Shown: positions 44,053 to 53,262, counted from the first letter of the stretch. The stretch: DNA of 58,007 nt from Nitrospira sp. (GCA_005116955.1 SWDI01000005.1:161156-219162), one strand, 5' to 3'. Notes: generated from the sequence alone by a model not told the origin. Made by a program: numbers and translations.

Positions 44053-44328
44053 ATGTTGAGCGAAGACAAGGCGAATCATCTGGCTCATGTCATTCTCACG
44101 GCCGTCAAGAAATATACGGGAGCGAAAGTGACGGGCAATGATGAGCAGGTCTTAAAATCGATTAAGCAGGTGGTGGCCGCTGAGTTGATGCAGGAACAGG
44201 CGATTGATCAAAGGGTGAAAGCCAAGTTGACATCGTATGCTCGGGGGATTGTTGAAGGAAGCACGGAGTGGGATATCTTGTATCGCAAGACGTTCGAAGA
44301 AGAGACACGCAAACAGACGAGGATCTGA
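44053..44328 (+). CDS. DUF507 family protein, copy 2
   Basis: A 91-residue helical paralogue of the previous gene (MLSEDKANHLAHVILTAVKK ... QAIDQRVKAKLTSYARGI ... WDILYRKTFEEE). The two are about equally long but clearly diverged. The interval between them contains an inverted pattern, ACGTGATAACGTGA near 43961 and TCACGTTTCACGT near 44032, that could form a hairpin. Confidence 0.88.
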   Translation: MLSEDKANHLAHVILTAVKKYTGAKVTGNDEQVLKSIKQVVAAELMQEQAIDQRVKAKLTSYARGIVEGSTEWDILYRKTFEEETRKQTRI

Positions 44329-44341
44329 AGGCTGAGGGTCT

Positions 44342-44797
44342 ATGGCCATGAGAAAAACCGTAGCACGATTGGGAGTGTTAGGTCTCGTGTTGCTGCTGGT
44401 TGGGACAACGGCATGTTCGCAGAAACGTAAACCGCTTGTCCCGCTTGGCCTTGAGAATGAGGTAAAGGCTCAGGCCACGGCGCTGACAGAAGAGGGTACG
44501 CAAGCGTATCAGGCGAAACAGTACGAGGAGGCCAAACGGTATTTCGAGCAAGCCATGGCGGCGGCTCCGCAATCCGGACCGGCCCATTACAACTATGCCT
44601 TGGCCTTGAATGCGCTTGGCGATTCAGAAGTCGCCAGGCAGCATTTTTTGGAAGCGGCCAACCTGTCTCCTGGAGACAAGACCATCTGGGACTCACCGGC
44701 GCTTTCAGCCTATGGGAATCCTGAGAACAAGGGCCGCACGAAGGATCGTCCCTATGGGACCCACCGACCGAACTTCGGCGGGATGCCGAGATATTGA
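44342..44797 (+). CDS. TPR-repeat lipoprotein
   Basis: A 151-residue exported lipoprotein. The signal ends in the lipobox VGTTAC. Residues about 50-115 contain TPR-like helices (QAYQAKQYEEAKRYFEQAM, AHYNYALALNALGDSEVARQHFLEA). The C-terminal tail is Gly/Pro/Arg-rich. ATG 44342 or 44348 could start it; GAGGG lies upstream of both. Likely a periplasm-facing scaffold; partners unknown. The Bcp gene follows 13 bases later. Confidence 0.85.
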   Translation: MAMRKTVARLGVLGLVLLLVGTTACSQKRKPLVPLGLENEVKAQATALTEEGTQAYQAKQYEEAKRYFEQAMAAAPQSGPAHYNYALALNALGDSEVARQHFLEAANLSPGDKTIWDSPALSAYGNPENKGRTKDRPYGTHRPNFGGMPRY

Positions 44798-44810
44798 AAG
44801 GGATGAATCT

Positions 44811-45278
44811 ATGAGCAAAGAACTCGCGGTAGGGGATCAGGCACCGGAACTCTCAATTCCGGACCAGCATGGGAAATCCATGACCTTGAAGAGTTTCAAG
44901 GGTAAACAAATCGTCCTCTATTTCTATCCGAAAGACGATACCCCTGGCTGCACGAAAGAGTCCTGTGATTTTCGTGATGTGGAGTCGCAGATTCTCCGAG
45001 CGGGAGGCGCCATCGTTGGAGTGAGTTTGGATGGAAAGGAATCGCATCAGAAGTTCATCAAGAAATTCGGACTGCCGTTCCCGCTCCTCAGCGATGAAGA
45101 TGCGGCGATCTCCAAGGCCTACGGCGTGTACAAAGAGAAGAATATGTACGGGAGAAAGTATTGGGGGATCGAGCGCAGCACATTCGTTATCGATCTCGAA
45201 GGCAAGCTCAAGGCCATCTTTCGGAAGGTGAGCGTCGACGGTCACGCGGACGAGGTGCTGAAAGTGCTGAAGGCCTAG
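44811..45278 (+). CDS. bcp: Thioredoxin-dependent peroxiredoxin (Bcp/PrxQ)
   Basis: A 155-residue peroxiredoxin reducing hydroperoxides. The peroxidatic Cys is in DDTPGCTKESCDFRD with a second Cys five residues on, the atypical 2-Cys form of PrxQ. ATG 44811 is chosen because GGGA precedes it and it starts MSKELAVGDQAPEL. Cytosolic; trxA at 28711 could serve as reductant. Confidence 0.96.
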   Translation: MSKELAVGDQAPELSIPDQHGKSMTLKSFKGKQIVLYFYPKDDTPGCTKESCDFRDVESQILRAGGAIVGVSLDGKESHQKFIKKFGLPFPLLSDEDAAISKAYGVYKEKNMYGRKYWGIERSTFVIDLEGKLKAIFRKVSVDGHADEVLKVLKA

Positions 45279-45325
45279 CGTCCACCCAGGATTTTGTGAC
45301 CCGTCCGTTCTTGTCCAGTAAGGCG

Positions 45326-46192
45326 ATGCGGCAGATGATGAGCCAAACCCGCAAAGCCTGTTTTACTCTCTTCCTTCTCATCGTTGCCTCGCCGGGTCTG
45401 CTGTTTGCCGCAGAGAAAAGTTCTGCCGCGATTCTCGTCAGAGACGCGCTGACGGCTCCGGGCCAGCCAGCTACCGTAGAGGCGAAACTCATCTCGAAAC
45501 GGCTCATGCTCATTGCTGCATTGGGCGGGGAACCTCTTGAACTCGTCGTGGATGGGAAGGTTGTCGCCACGGCGTTGACCGGCGGTGATGGCAGGGCGTT
45601 CTTCACCTATACTCCAAAGGCGCAAGGGCTCGCACCAGTCCACGTCCGTGTCGGCAACAGCCCACGAATCGACCAGGCAGAAGGCCAGGCCAATCTCGCG
45701 GTGTGGGAGAAGCGGCAGGCAATCCTTGTGGTCGAACTGTCGTCCCTGATCGAGGAGCCACTACCAAGTCGAGTCCCTCCCATCGGGATCGCGTTTGAAT
45801 CGGAATGGAAACCGATAGCCGAGGCCGTGCATGAGCTTGGGAAGCTCACCCAGTTTTATTACAAGGTCGTTTATGTAATGCATGTACCTGTGGGAATAGA
45901 TGCATTTCAGCGGAGCGCAGAGGTCAGGGATTGGTTGAAGAGACACAAGTTTCCAACCGGCTATGTCTTGGTGCTGCCGGCTGACACCAACGCCTTGGGG
46001 GCAAAGATTGACGAGCTCCATGCAGCCGGTTGGAGGACGGTGAAGGTCGGCGTTGGCCGATCGAAAGCTTTCGTTGAGTCTTTTGTCCAGCGTCGCCTCG
46101 ATGCCATTATGGTGCCGGAACCCACGAAGGGCGAGGTGCCGCGCAAGGCTAAGGTGGCGAAAGATTGGAAGGATGTGAGGAAGAAATTGTAG
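45326..46192 (+). CDS. Secreted two-domain protein of unknown function
   Basis: A 288-residue exported protein. MRQMMSQTRKACFTLFLLIVASPGLLFAAE is a signal peptide. Residues about 35-120 look like a bacterial Ig-type domain (ELVVDGKVVATALTGGDGRAFFTYTPKAQGLAPVHVRVG). The C-terminal half (about 150-265) has alternating strands and helices, FPTGYVLVLPADTNALGAKIDELHAAGWRTVKVGVG, resembling part of a HAD-like domain, but without the DxDxT catalytic motif. Start codon choice among ATGs 45326, 45335 and 45338 is uncertain. Confidence 0.75.
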   Translation: MRQMMSQTRKACFTLFLLIVASPGLLFAAEKSSAAILVRDALTAPGQPATVEAKLISKRLMLIAALGGEPLELVVDGKVVATALTGGDGRAFFTYTPKAQGLAPVHVRVGNSPRIDQAEGQANLAVWEKRQAILVVELSSLIEEPLPSRVPPIGIAFESEWKPIAEAVHELGKLTQFYYKVVYVMHVPVGIDAFQRSAEVRDWLKRHKFPTGYVLVLPADTNALGAKIDELHAAGWRTVKVGVGRSKAFVESFVQRRLDAIMVPEPTKGEVPRKAKVAKDWKDVRKKL

Positions 46193-46383
46193 GGGTAGAA
46201 AGTGGAAATCCATGCTAAAACAGAGCTTTATGCCATGGGGCCGTGTCCATTGCAATAAAACCCCACCTCAGAATAGTTGCATTTCTACACACCTGGCTTG
46301 ACAGTATTTATCAATCGGCTGAGAATGTGTCGCGCTCATTCCCGTTCCTCATAAACCTTGTGCTTGACGAACATGACACACGT

Positions 46384-46974
46384 ATGACTAGGGGCGAAAT
46401 CGTTTTTGAGCAGTTCTGTACGATTCACGCAATAGCTTTCGAGCGCGTAGATGAATGTCATCAGCCAACACCAGACTATATTATTGCCCTTGGTGACGGG
46501 CGCGCAGTAGCTGAGGTCAAGCAGATCGACGAAGACGAAAATTTCACTGCCATCAGCGGTTCTCGAACCATTGGCGACCATGTGCGTGCGAAGATTAACG
46601 AGGCACGGAACCAGGTGCGTGTCTCGGCGAACGGTGGCAAACCAACAATCCTGCTAATCTACAACAATTTGGATCCGCTTCAGTTGTTCGGAACTGAACA
46701 ACATGACTTCGTTGCGGCGATGTACGGAGAACCGACGCTCAGGATTTCCGTCAAAACGGGACAAATATCCGACTCCTTTGAGGGCCTGAACAAGTCCTTT
46801 CGCCGTGGTAAGAATGATTCATTCAGTGCCGTCGGCCTGCTCAAGTGCACAGGTGAAGGGCCGGTCGTGCATCTGTATGAAAACATGTATGCTAAAGTTC
46901 CGCTTGAGTATTCCCGTCTGCCAGAGGGCATAACCTACACGCGATTTGAGGTTCAGGCCCATGACGGTGCCTAA
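46384..46974 (+). CDS. PD-(D/E)XK-like protein of unknown function
   Basis: An approximately 196-residue protein (up to 243 if GTG 46243 is used; neither start has a ribosome site). PTPDYIIALGDGRAVAEVKQID fits the PD-x(n)-(E)xK nuclease motif, preceded by a typical GEIVFEQFC helix. The remainder has ATILLIYNN-like strands and no other motif that I recognise. The surrounding 46200-47700 is AT-richer than the backbone, so it may be acquired, perhaps a defence or mobile nuclease. Function is inference. Confidence 0.7.
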   Translation: MTRGEIVFEQFCTIHAIAFERVDECHQPTPDYIIALGDGRAVAEVKQIDEDENFTAISGSRTIGDHVRAKINEARNQVRVSANGGKPTILLIYNNLDPLQLFGTEQHDFVAAMYGEPTLRISVKTGQISDSFEGLNKSFRRGKNDSFSAVGLLKCTGEGPVVHLYENMYAKVPLEYSRLPEGITYTRFEVQAHDGA

Positions 46975-47223
46975 AGGAAAATTGTACGCTTAACTTGAAA
47001 GCTCTAATTAAAGCAAGAGAACCTTATCATAGGCCAGATATATGCTAGCAGTTGTGCCTCCTTCTGCCGTGACCTGATAAAGCTCATGCTAGTGGATGGA
47101 TATAAAACGCTCCCCTTGCAAATGAGAGCACCGCGCAACCTAGCCTTGAGCGGACTAGGGAGATGGCAGCAGACACAACCGCCGTCCTCGCGGGCTTGGA
47201 ATTCGAGCCCGTGCGGTAGGAAC

Positions 47224-47397
47224 CTAATGCGTAGCGACGGTCTGGGATTCTCGGGCAGCCAGGCTTTTTCGGCGGTTGTTGGAAATGGTGCGGTCGATAA
47301 TCGCACCACAGTTCATGCATTTCCATGCATAGAACACGAGAAAGAAATCAGAGAACCGCTCCAACATCAGCATCCCTTTGCACTTCGGACATTCCAT
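47224..47397 (-). CDS. 57-residue zinc-ribbon protein
   Basis: A short gene with a strong ribosome site (GAGGAGGGA three bases upstream of ATG). The product has CPKC near the N-terminus and CMNC after a hydrophobic, aromatic linker (RFSDFFLVFYAWK), i.e. one treble-clef or zinc-ribbon pair, followed by a basic tail (NNRRKSLAARES). Similar small zinc-ribbon proteins are scattered in related genomes. Role unknown. Confidence 0.75.
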   Translation of the reverse strand: MECPKCKGMLMLERFSDFFLVFYAWKCMNCGAIIDRTISNNRRKSLAARESQTVATH

Positions 47398-47699
47398 TGA
47401 TCCCTCCTCAGGTGGTTAGGTTCACAGCTGCCAGCGAAGTACAGCAAGAGCTGTACCAAGGTGTCATATGTCCGTATTGCAAGGATTCGTGAGTTACGTA
47501 GTTAACTTGAGTAATAATTGTCACATCATTGACGGTTCCAAGGAGTTACATTCGTCAATAGTTTGTCGCCTCATAATTAAAAAAGGGTCGGGAGTCTTAT
47601 ATGTGTTTGTTTATTTATTCTTGAACGAGAGGTCAAGGATAGACGGCGTTAGCGGGTCAGCTAGATTGAAGCCTTGTTCATTGCAGCGATGAGAGACCC
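47398..47699. other. Gene-free AT-rich interval
   Basis: No gene that I can support; the 74-codon frame at 47468-47692 has no ribosome site or family resemblance. Contains the upstream region of the zinc-ribbon gene (minus) and the 3' flank of the HD-GYP gene. An A-run at 47579-47585 is the only marked feature. Confidence 0.4.
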
Positions 47700-48920
47700 T
47701 TATGCGACTTTCTTGTCCAGGTAGAGAGTCGGGTCGATGCCGGATTGCTGGAGATCCAGAATAGCCGTGATCTTGCGATGCGGTGTTTCTATCTGTGCGG
47801 CGAGGTCCTGCTCATAGGGCTTTGAGAGCAAGGTATTCCCTGCGTTCTTGACCAGGAGCACCACCGGAGTCAGCGGTACATGGTGGTGGATCTGGTTGAC
47901 GATGGCGACTTCTCCTGTATTCAACTCCACGACCGATCCAACGGGGTAGACTCCCACGACCTGAATGAATTGCTGGACTAATGTCGGGTCAAGGTGGCCT
48001 TCGAGGGAGAGGCGATAGAGCAACTGAAGGGCTTGATGCGCAGGTTGTCCTTTGTGGTAGCACCGATCACTTGTCATGGCGTCATAAATATCGACGATGG
48101 CCGTGATGAGGCCGAACTGACTGATGTCTTTCCGATCGCGCTGATGCGGATATCCGGCCCCATTCACTCGCTCATGATGCTCAAGCGCAGGTTGGACGTA
48201 CGAATCTCCTAAGTCGGTTGTGCTGGCCAAGACCTCAACCCCTCTGAGGACATGTTGCTTCATGATCTCCATCTCATGCGCTTCAAACCGGCCTGGTTTG
48301 TTCAGGATTTCGAGGGGCACTTTCGTTTTTCCAATGTCATGCAGCAATGTCCCCACACCAGCGAGATGGATGGCGTCCCGATCGAACCCAAGGCTCTGTC
48401 CCAAGGACATGGCCAGCAGGGACGTGTTGACGGAATGGTAAAAGGTGTATTCGTCGAATCGCTTGAGTCTCGACAGACTGGATAAGGCGTCCGGATTCCG
48501 AAAGACGCTGTCCGTCATGTCAGACACGACTGTTCTCACCGCATCGACATTGATCGCCCGTCCCAGCCGCGTGTCATGCATGGCCTCTTGAATGACGGTC
48601 TTCGCAGCCTGATACACCTGTCGGGCAACCGCCAGCTCTTCTTCGAAGGGGACAACGGTCGGCGCTGGCACCGGTTCCTCCACAACTGGGACACTGGAAT
48701 TATCGGCAAGACTCTGCTCCGGTGCCAGCGCTTCCTGGACTGGTTCTGCATCAACGCGGACGACCAGTGTCTGCACTCCACAGGCCTTCAGCTGTGCGAT
48801 CTGTTGATGCGAAGTGATCGTCAGTTTGTGCCGAAAAAATGGCGTACTCAGCCAGGACCGATCGAGTTGTTCGATCAGCATGCCTGGCTGCAATTCGTCG
48901 ATTCCAATCCGCTTTGTCAT
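47700..48920 (-). CDS. HD-GYP domain protein with DUF3391 N-terminus
   Basis: A 406-residue protein. Residues about 1-115 match DUF3391 (IGIDELQPGMLIEQLDRSWLSTPFF), the usual N-terminus of this subgroup. The HD-GYP domain (about 140-330) has LLHDIGKTKVPLEILNKPG and HHERVNGAGYP, complete for c-di-GMP phosphodiesterase activity. No receiver, so control is by another route. It is downstream of the NtrC-type gene at 49068 on the same strand. Confidence 0.94.
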   Translation of the reverse strand: MTKRIGIDELQPGMLIEQLDRSWLSTPFFRHKLTITSHQQIAQLKACGVQTLVVRVDAEPVQEALAPEQSLADNSSVPVVEEPVPAPTVVPFEEELAVARQVYQAAKTVIQEAMHDTRLGRAINVDAVRTVVSDMTDSVFRNPDALSSLSRLKRFDEYTFYHSVNTSLLAMSLGQSLGFDRDAIHLAGVGTLLHDIGKTKVPLEILNKPGRFEAHEMEIMKQHVLRGVEVLASTTDLGDSYVQPALEHHERVNGAGYPHQRDRKDISQFGLITAIVDIYDAMTSDRCYHKGQPAHQALQLLYRLSLEGHLDPTLVQQFIQVVGVYPVGSVVELNTGEVAIVNQIHHHVPLTPVVLLVKNAGNTLLSKPYEQDLAAQIETPHRKITAILDLQQSGIDPTLYLDKKVA

Positions 48921-49067
48921 GGGAACATCCGGTTGAGGCGCTCCTTCTCCGGAACATTATCGGTCTGCGTCAGCAAATCTTAAGGCGTGAGTGACTGCAA
49001 CGCAGCCATTCGTCCATGAAGACCTACATGGCACCGGGACTTGGAATCGGAAGCGAGAGTTGTTTCG

Positions 49068-50408
49068 TCAAGACAGGTGATACTTCGCCATGCGGTAGCG
49101 GAGTGTATTGCGGGTCATCTTCAGGAGACGGCTGGCTTCTGAGATATTGCCGGATGCCTTTCGAAGCGCTTCTTCGAGCATCCGCTTTTCCATGTCCTGA
49201 AACGACAGGCCGAAGGCTAGGAACGACGGCGTGGGACCCTGGTTTCCGCTAATGCTCGACGAGACGGTTGTCACGGAGGCTGGTAAATGAGCAGGTTGAA
49301 TGACTTCTGCTTTGCAGGTGATGGTCAGCCATTCAACAACATTGTGGAGCTCGCGGACGTTTCCAGGCCAGTCGTGGTTGTGAAGGACGGCAAGGGCTGC
49401 CGGGTCGATACCCTTAATACGACACCCGCGTTCCTGTTTGGCTCGCTCCAGAAAAATCAAGAGAATCGGCTCGATATCTTCGAGCCGTTCGCGCAATGGA
49501 GGAATTCGGAGCTGATACACATTTAGCCGATAGTAGAGATCAAGGCGGAATCGACCGGCCTTGATGTGAGCCAGTAGATCCTCATTTGTGGCGGCGATGA
49601 TGCGGATGTTCACTTTATGACTGCGGGTATCGCCCAAGGGATCGATCGTATGGTTTTCCAGCACACGGAGGAGCTTGGCCTGTGCTGCCGAACTCATTTC
49701 CCCGATCTCGTCGAGAAACAATGTCCCCCCCTCCGCCAGTTGGAATCGTCCAGGCTTTGCCCGCTTGGCGTCGGTAAAGGCGCCCGATTCATAACCGAAT
49801 AACTCCGACTCTAGGAGACTCTCTGGGATGCCGGCGCAATTCAGCGTAATCAGTGGACCCTTGGCTCGTGGACTGTAGTAATGAATCGCCTCGGCAAACA
49901 GTTCTTTGCCGGTTCCACTGTCACCGGTGACGAGGACGGTCGCATCCGTCAACGCCACTTCTTTGGCCAGTTGCTTCATAAGATTCATTTGCGGTGAGAC
50001 GCTGATGATGGACGTAAAGGGATCATGTGGCAAGGACGGGAGCACCGACAATCTTGACCGGTGGAGGGCTTGTGCGATAGCGAGCTGGAGGTCTTCGAGA
50101 CAAACCGGTTTAGTCAAGTAGTCGACAGCACCGGCACGCATGGTCTCCACCGCGTCTCTGATGGAATGGCGGTCTCCGATCACAAGGAGGGGTGGAGAGT
50201 GGGGCGCCTGACGAGCATATTCAAAGAGGGGAGTCAGGGTATGGGCATTCCCCTCGGCAACGACCAGCGCGGGTGAAATATCGGACCAGAGCGCGAGTCC
50301 TTCAGATACCGTATCGGCGGAGTAAATGGTGGCGTGAGGCGAAACTGTTTGGAGTAGTTGCTTGAGGTCGGAGTCTTTAGAAAAGAGGAGAAATGTCTGA
50401 AGGTTCAT
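49068..50408 (-). CDS. NtrC-family sigma-54-type activator with pseudo-receiver
   Basis: A 446-residue activator. The N-terminal receiver-like domain (about 4-120) lacks the phosphorylation site: the acidic pair reads SKDSD and the phosphoacceptor position is Glu52 (ALVVAEGN). The Lys of YLTKP is kept. The AAA+ domain is complete ([18 protein letters not shown]), with the contact loop GAFTDA. The C-terminal helix-turn-helix is near [19 protein letters not shown] 50408 has AGGAGT upstream; the longer frame to 50516 lacks support. It lies downstream of cytochrome c and nirK on the same strand. Confidence 0.92.
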   Translation of the reverse strand: MNLQTFLLFSKDSDLKQLLQTVSPHATIYSADTVSEGLALWSDISPALVVAEGNAHTLTPLFEYARQAPHSPPLLVIGDRHSIRDAVETMRAGAVDYLTKPVCLEDLQLAIAQALHRSRLSVLPSLPHDPFTSIISVSPQMNLMKQLAKEVALTDATVLVTGDSGTGKELFAEAIHYYSPRAKGPLITLNCAGIPESLLESELFGYESGAFTDAKRAKPGRFQLAEGGTLFLDEIGEMSSAAQAKLLRVLENHTIDPLGDTRSHKVNIRIIAATNEDLLAHIKAGRFRLDLYYRLNVYQLRIPPLRERLEDIEPILLIFLERAKQERGCRIKGIDPAALAVLHNHDWPGNVRELHNVVEWLTITCKAEVIQPAHLPASVTTVSSSISGNQGPTPSFLAFGLSFQDMEKRMLEEALRKASGNISEASRLLKMTRNTLRYRMAKYHLS

Positions 50409-50652
50409 CGGAGTACTCCTTATACAGAGCTCCTGTAGAACCAGGTGAATGAGCACTAGCCTACACCTCTGTGCACAGAGAAAGAAAGGGGTGAGAGGAA
50501 CGGAGGGAGGGAGCACGCGTCATGCCTGAAAAGGCATGGTCGGTTACGGTCTTACCAGTGATTAAATGAGGGTCGGTCATATTTGTCCATACGGAGGGGT
50601 AGCTGTAAGAGGTTGTTAACTTCTGGCTGGAGATCGCTGATGAAGGGGAAAA

Positions 50653-50687
50653 CGAACTGTCAGCCAATGACCTTGACTGACAGTTCG
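50653..50687 (-). terminator. Rho-independent terminator after the cytochrome c gene
   Basis: On the minus strand an 11-base perfect stem CGAACTGTCAG / CTGACAGTTCG with a 13-base loop is followed by TTTTCCCC. It lies 36 bases beyond the cytochrome stop. The rest of 50409-50722 shows no gene. Confidence 0.75.
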
Positions 50688-50722
50688 CCGTCAATAGTGC
50701 TCTGCAAGATTCTCTTTAGCCG

Positions 50723-51181
50723 CTACTCCTTGTCCACACAAAATGCTCGTTCGTAGGCGATGATCGTCCAGGCTTCTTCTTCAGTGAGCATGCCGCCCTT
50801 TATGAGGCCCGGCATACCAGTGCCGGGACTTCCATTCTTCACAACCCAGAAGAGCTCCCCGTCGTTCCGCTTCTTATGGAACTTACAATTCGTAAGATTT
50901 CGTGGACCCGGTGTGAGCAGCATTCCACCCGCACCGTCACCTTCTCCAGTCTGGCCATGACAGTTTATGCAGGTACCCTTGCCCTCATAGAGCTCCTTGC
51001 CCTTGGCGATGATGTCAGGAGTTACGGTGATCGGGCTCTTCATTTTTCGTGCTTCCCCACGTTCAGCGTCTGGCACACGAGGCTTCAGTGGGTCGGACTC
51101 AGGGCCGGACCAGCCGACAGAACTCCACAAGGCAACGGCGACGAAACTACACAACGTCACAATCAAACTCGTCCCTCTCAT
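50723..51181 (-). CDS. Secreted monohaem cytochrome c
   Basis: A 152-residue class I cytochrome c. A signal peptide (MRGTSLIVTLCSFVAVALW...) precedes one haem motif, CINCH at 71-75, and the axial Met is probably Met123 in GTGMPGL. Two further Cys (99, 148) may form a disulfide. It is periplasmic and could donate electrons to NirK, which lies 760 bases away on the same strand, but a hairpin stands between them. Confidence 0.93.
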   Translation of the reverse strand: MRGTSLIVTLCSFVAVALWSSVGWSGPESDPLKPRVPDAERGEARKMKSPITVTPDIIAKGKELYEGKGTCINCHGQTGEGDGAGGMLLTPGPRNLTNCKFHKKRNDGELFWVVKNGSPGTGMPGLIKGGMLTEEEAWTIIAYERAFCVDKE

Positions 51182-51357
51182 GGTTCCTCCTTGGTGATGG
51201 CAACTGGGCTCCTACCAGATGGCTGCTCTCGCTGCGCATCTAGAGGCACAGATTCGGTACTTATGTTAACACGATATTATTCTACGTTGCAGTGCCTCTA
51301 TCTCATGGAACGTGGCTTGATTGGGGTAGAGGCGCGCTGATCTAGCAGTAGAAATGA

Positions 51358-51395
51358 TCTCGCCGGTCCGAACTCATTGGCCCGGACCGGCGAGA
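51358..51395 (-). terminator. Hairpin terminator after the truncated haemoglobin gene
   Basis: A perfect 13-base stem TCTCGCCGGTCCG / CGGACCGGCGAGA with a 12-base loop lies 42 bases after the haemoglobin stop. The minus-strand sequence that follows is TCATTTCT, a weak T-rich tail. The rest of 51182-51436 holds no gene apart from a smaller inverted repeat (CTGCAGTG/CACTGCAG) near 51412-51434. Confidence 0.65.
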
Positions 51396-51436
51396 GACTC
51401 ACGTGGGACTACTGCAGTGTTCACCACTGCAGGTTA

Positions 51437-51880
51437 CTAGGGAACTTCGACGATATCTTTGTTCATCGGCCCGAGGACGGAGAGCAACTCGCCCTTTTCC
51501 TTCGCTGGGACGTTGAAGGTATCCAATGCACTGACCAGGTCTTCCACGAGTGCGTTAAAGGCAGCGGTGGTGACCTTCATGCCCTTGTGCGTCGTCTTCA
51601 TATCACGGCCTGAGTAGGTGCAGGGGCCACCGCTCGCTGCACACACCTGTTCGACCAGGAGCTTGTTGAGCTTCTTGAGGTCGGTGGTCGCGAAATAACT
51701 ATTAATGCGCTTGTCTCCGCCCACATTGCTGATGAACTTGGTGACAACGGCTTGAATAGCACCCTGTCCGCCAAGTCGATCATAGAGCGACGCATCTGCG
51801 GCAAAGGACGTCGCGCTGCTCAGTGTCCAGGTGGCTGCGACGGCAACCACCATACTCAGAATCTTCTTACTCAAAGTCAT
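51437..51880 (-). CDS. Exported group I truncated haemoglobin
   Basis: A 147-residue protein. The N-terminal 28 residues (ending SATSFAAD) are a signal peptide, which is unusual for a truncated haemoglobin. The globin part has [18 protein letters not shown] and [14 protein letters not shown], with proximal His98. It would bind haem and O2 or NO in the periplasm. It lies 61 bases after nirK on the same strand, so a role in handling NO from nitrite reduction is a reasonable inference. Confidence 0.88.
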   Translation of the reverse strand: MTLSKKILSMVVAVAATWTLSSATSFAADASLYDRLGGQGAIQAVVTKFISNVGGDKRINSYFATTDLKKLNKLLVEQVCAASGGPCTYSGRDMKTTHKGMKVTTAAFNALVEDLVSALDTFNVPAKEKGELLSVLGPMNKDIVEVP

Positions 51881-51941
51881 ATCGTCTACTCCTTTGTGTG
51901 AGAATGAATTGACTGCAAGACCTCCGTGCCCCGCTCATTCA

Positions 51942-52892
51942 TTACGGGTTCCAGGGAGTGTTCGGCATCAAGTTATCATACTTTTTAGGATTCTGGTTAG
52001 CGATCACAACCGCAATCGCACCACGCAAGGCGCCCGTCAAGGAGTGGGTCACCACTGGATACGCCCCTGGGTTGTCCGCGATCAGGTCAAAAGTGGCGGC
52101 GCTCCCTGGACCGACCACATAGGTCTGGACCCCGACGAACTTGTTGGCTGGATTGCCGCTTTCATAGACATTGTCCCAGATTTCGGCGATTGGATGGAGC
52201 GAGGAGAACTCGTTCGGGCCGGCATTGACGAAATAGATGCGTACCCGTTCGCCAACCTTGACTTCCAACGGCTCTCCCCCTGGGAAGAACGGATGGTACT
52301 TGAAGATCCCGCCGTTGAAAACCGTATTGTCCCACTTCCGATCAAACATTGCCTGCACGTTGTCTGGGTTCTTCCAGAACTCGGACTGCACCAAGACAAA
52401 TTCACGATCCGCCTTTGGCCACACACTGGCGTCCTTCGGATCCACGATGATCGCACCGAACATGCCACGGGCGACGTGTTGGATCATGGGGCCCGCGCCG
52501 CAGTGGTAGAAAAACACGCCAGGCTTCTTCGCGACGAAGGAGTACTGGTGTGTCTCGCCTGGTCCAACCGTCTTGTGGTAGTTCTTCAGGAAGTCGAGCT
52601 CGGCCGCATGAAAGTCCATTGAATGCGGGAAGGAGTTATTCTTGTCGCCGATCAAGGTGAAATTCACGGTATCACCCTCGGTCACTCGGACGACCGGGCC
52701 CGGCATCTGACCGTTAAAGGTCCACGCCTTATACTTTGTCCCGTTCCCGTCGATGACGATTTCTGTTTCCATCGCCGTAAACGTGACATCGTGAACCTTC
52801 GCCCCTGCGGACCCCGGCATAGTGATACAGCCGCTGGCCCCCACGAGGACGGCAAGCCCTAATGTAGCTGTGAGCACACGAAACCTCTGCAT
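51942..52892 (-). CDS. nirK: Copper-containing nitrite reductase (NO-forming)
   Basis: A 316-residue two-cupredoxin-domain enzyme that reduces nitrite to nitric oxide. The lipobox LVGASGC (Cys22) indicates a lipoprotein anchored on the periplasmic side. Ligands can all be placed: type 1 copper His90, Cys131, His139, Met144; type 2 copper His95, His130 and His283; catalytic Asp93 and His233. AAGGGAGG precedes ATG. It is followed by truncated haemoglobin and cytochrome c. In nitrite oxidisers NirK is common, but its physiological role is not settled. Confidence 0.96.
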   Translation of the reverse strand: MQRFRVLTATLGLAVLVGASGCITMPGSAGAKVHDVTFTAMETEIVIDGNGTKYKAWTFNGQMPGPVVRVTEGDTVNFTLIGDKNNSFPHSMDFHAAELDFLKNYHKTVGPGETHQYSFVAKKPGVFFYHCGAGPMIQHVARGMFGAIIVDPKDASVWPKADREFVLVQSEFWKNPDNVQAMFDRKWDNTVFNGGIFKYHPFFPGGEPLEVKVGERVRIYFVNAGPNEFSSLHPIAEIWDNVYESGNPANKFVGVQTYVVGPGSAATFDLIADNPGAYPVVTHSLTGALRGAIAVVIANQNPKKYDNLMPNTPWNP

Positions 52893-53262
52893 AGTTGCCT
52901 CCCTTATGACTGTATTTTATGGAAAAAAGACGCTGCCCATGAATAAGCGTGGCGAATTGATCCCCCTCCCACCCTTTATCGACAAACGTCCAGTGGACTA
53001 TCTACCAAATTTAGAAGAAAAAATACAAAGAAAAAATTTTCGGTTGTGCATTCATTTGAGTCCGAATGGCCCTGTTTCGCCAAGACTGAGACCCCTAGGA
53101 TTTTGCGATGCAGCACAATACATGCCGCGCGTGTGGTTCTTCAGTGAAGTAACTATAATTTCTGTGCACAATTAATAATTTATGTAGGTTGTTGGTAGAG
53201 ATTGAAAGGTTCTGTTGGAAAGAAGTCGATGCTGTGGATCAAGTGGTCCGGCTAAGGGGAAG
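52893..53262. other. Gene-free AT-rich upstream region of nirK
   Basis: No gene found. The 60 bases before nirK contain CATAAAATAC, a possible -10 on the minus strand, and AT-rich runs near 53012-53040 and 53155-53180. I looked for FNR-type (TTGAT-N4-ATCAA) and NsrR-type sites and saw none that fit well. Confidence 0.4.

Noticed and set aside
47468-47692. A 74-codon plus-strand frame
   Set aside because: No ribosome site, no family resemblance, and low-complexity AT-rich composition.
51881-51941. A sigma-54-type promoter (GGCACG...TTGCA) before the truncated haemoglobin gene
   Set aside because: The spacing between GG and GC is two bases too long.
52893-53262. FNR/NsrR-type sites upstream of nirK
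   Set aside because: No adequate palindromic match; only AT-rich sequence.
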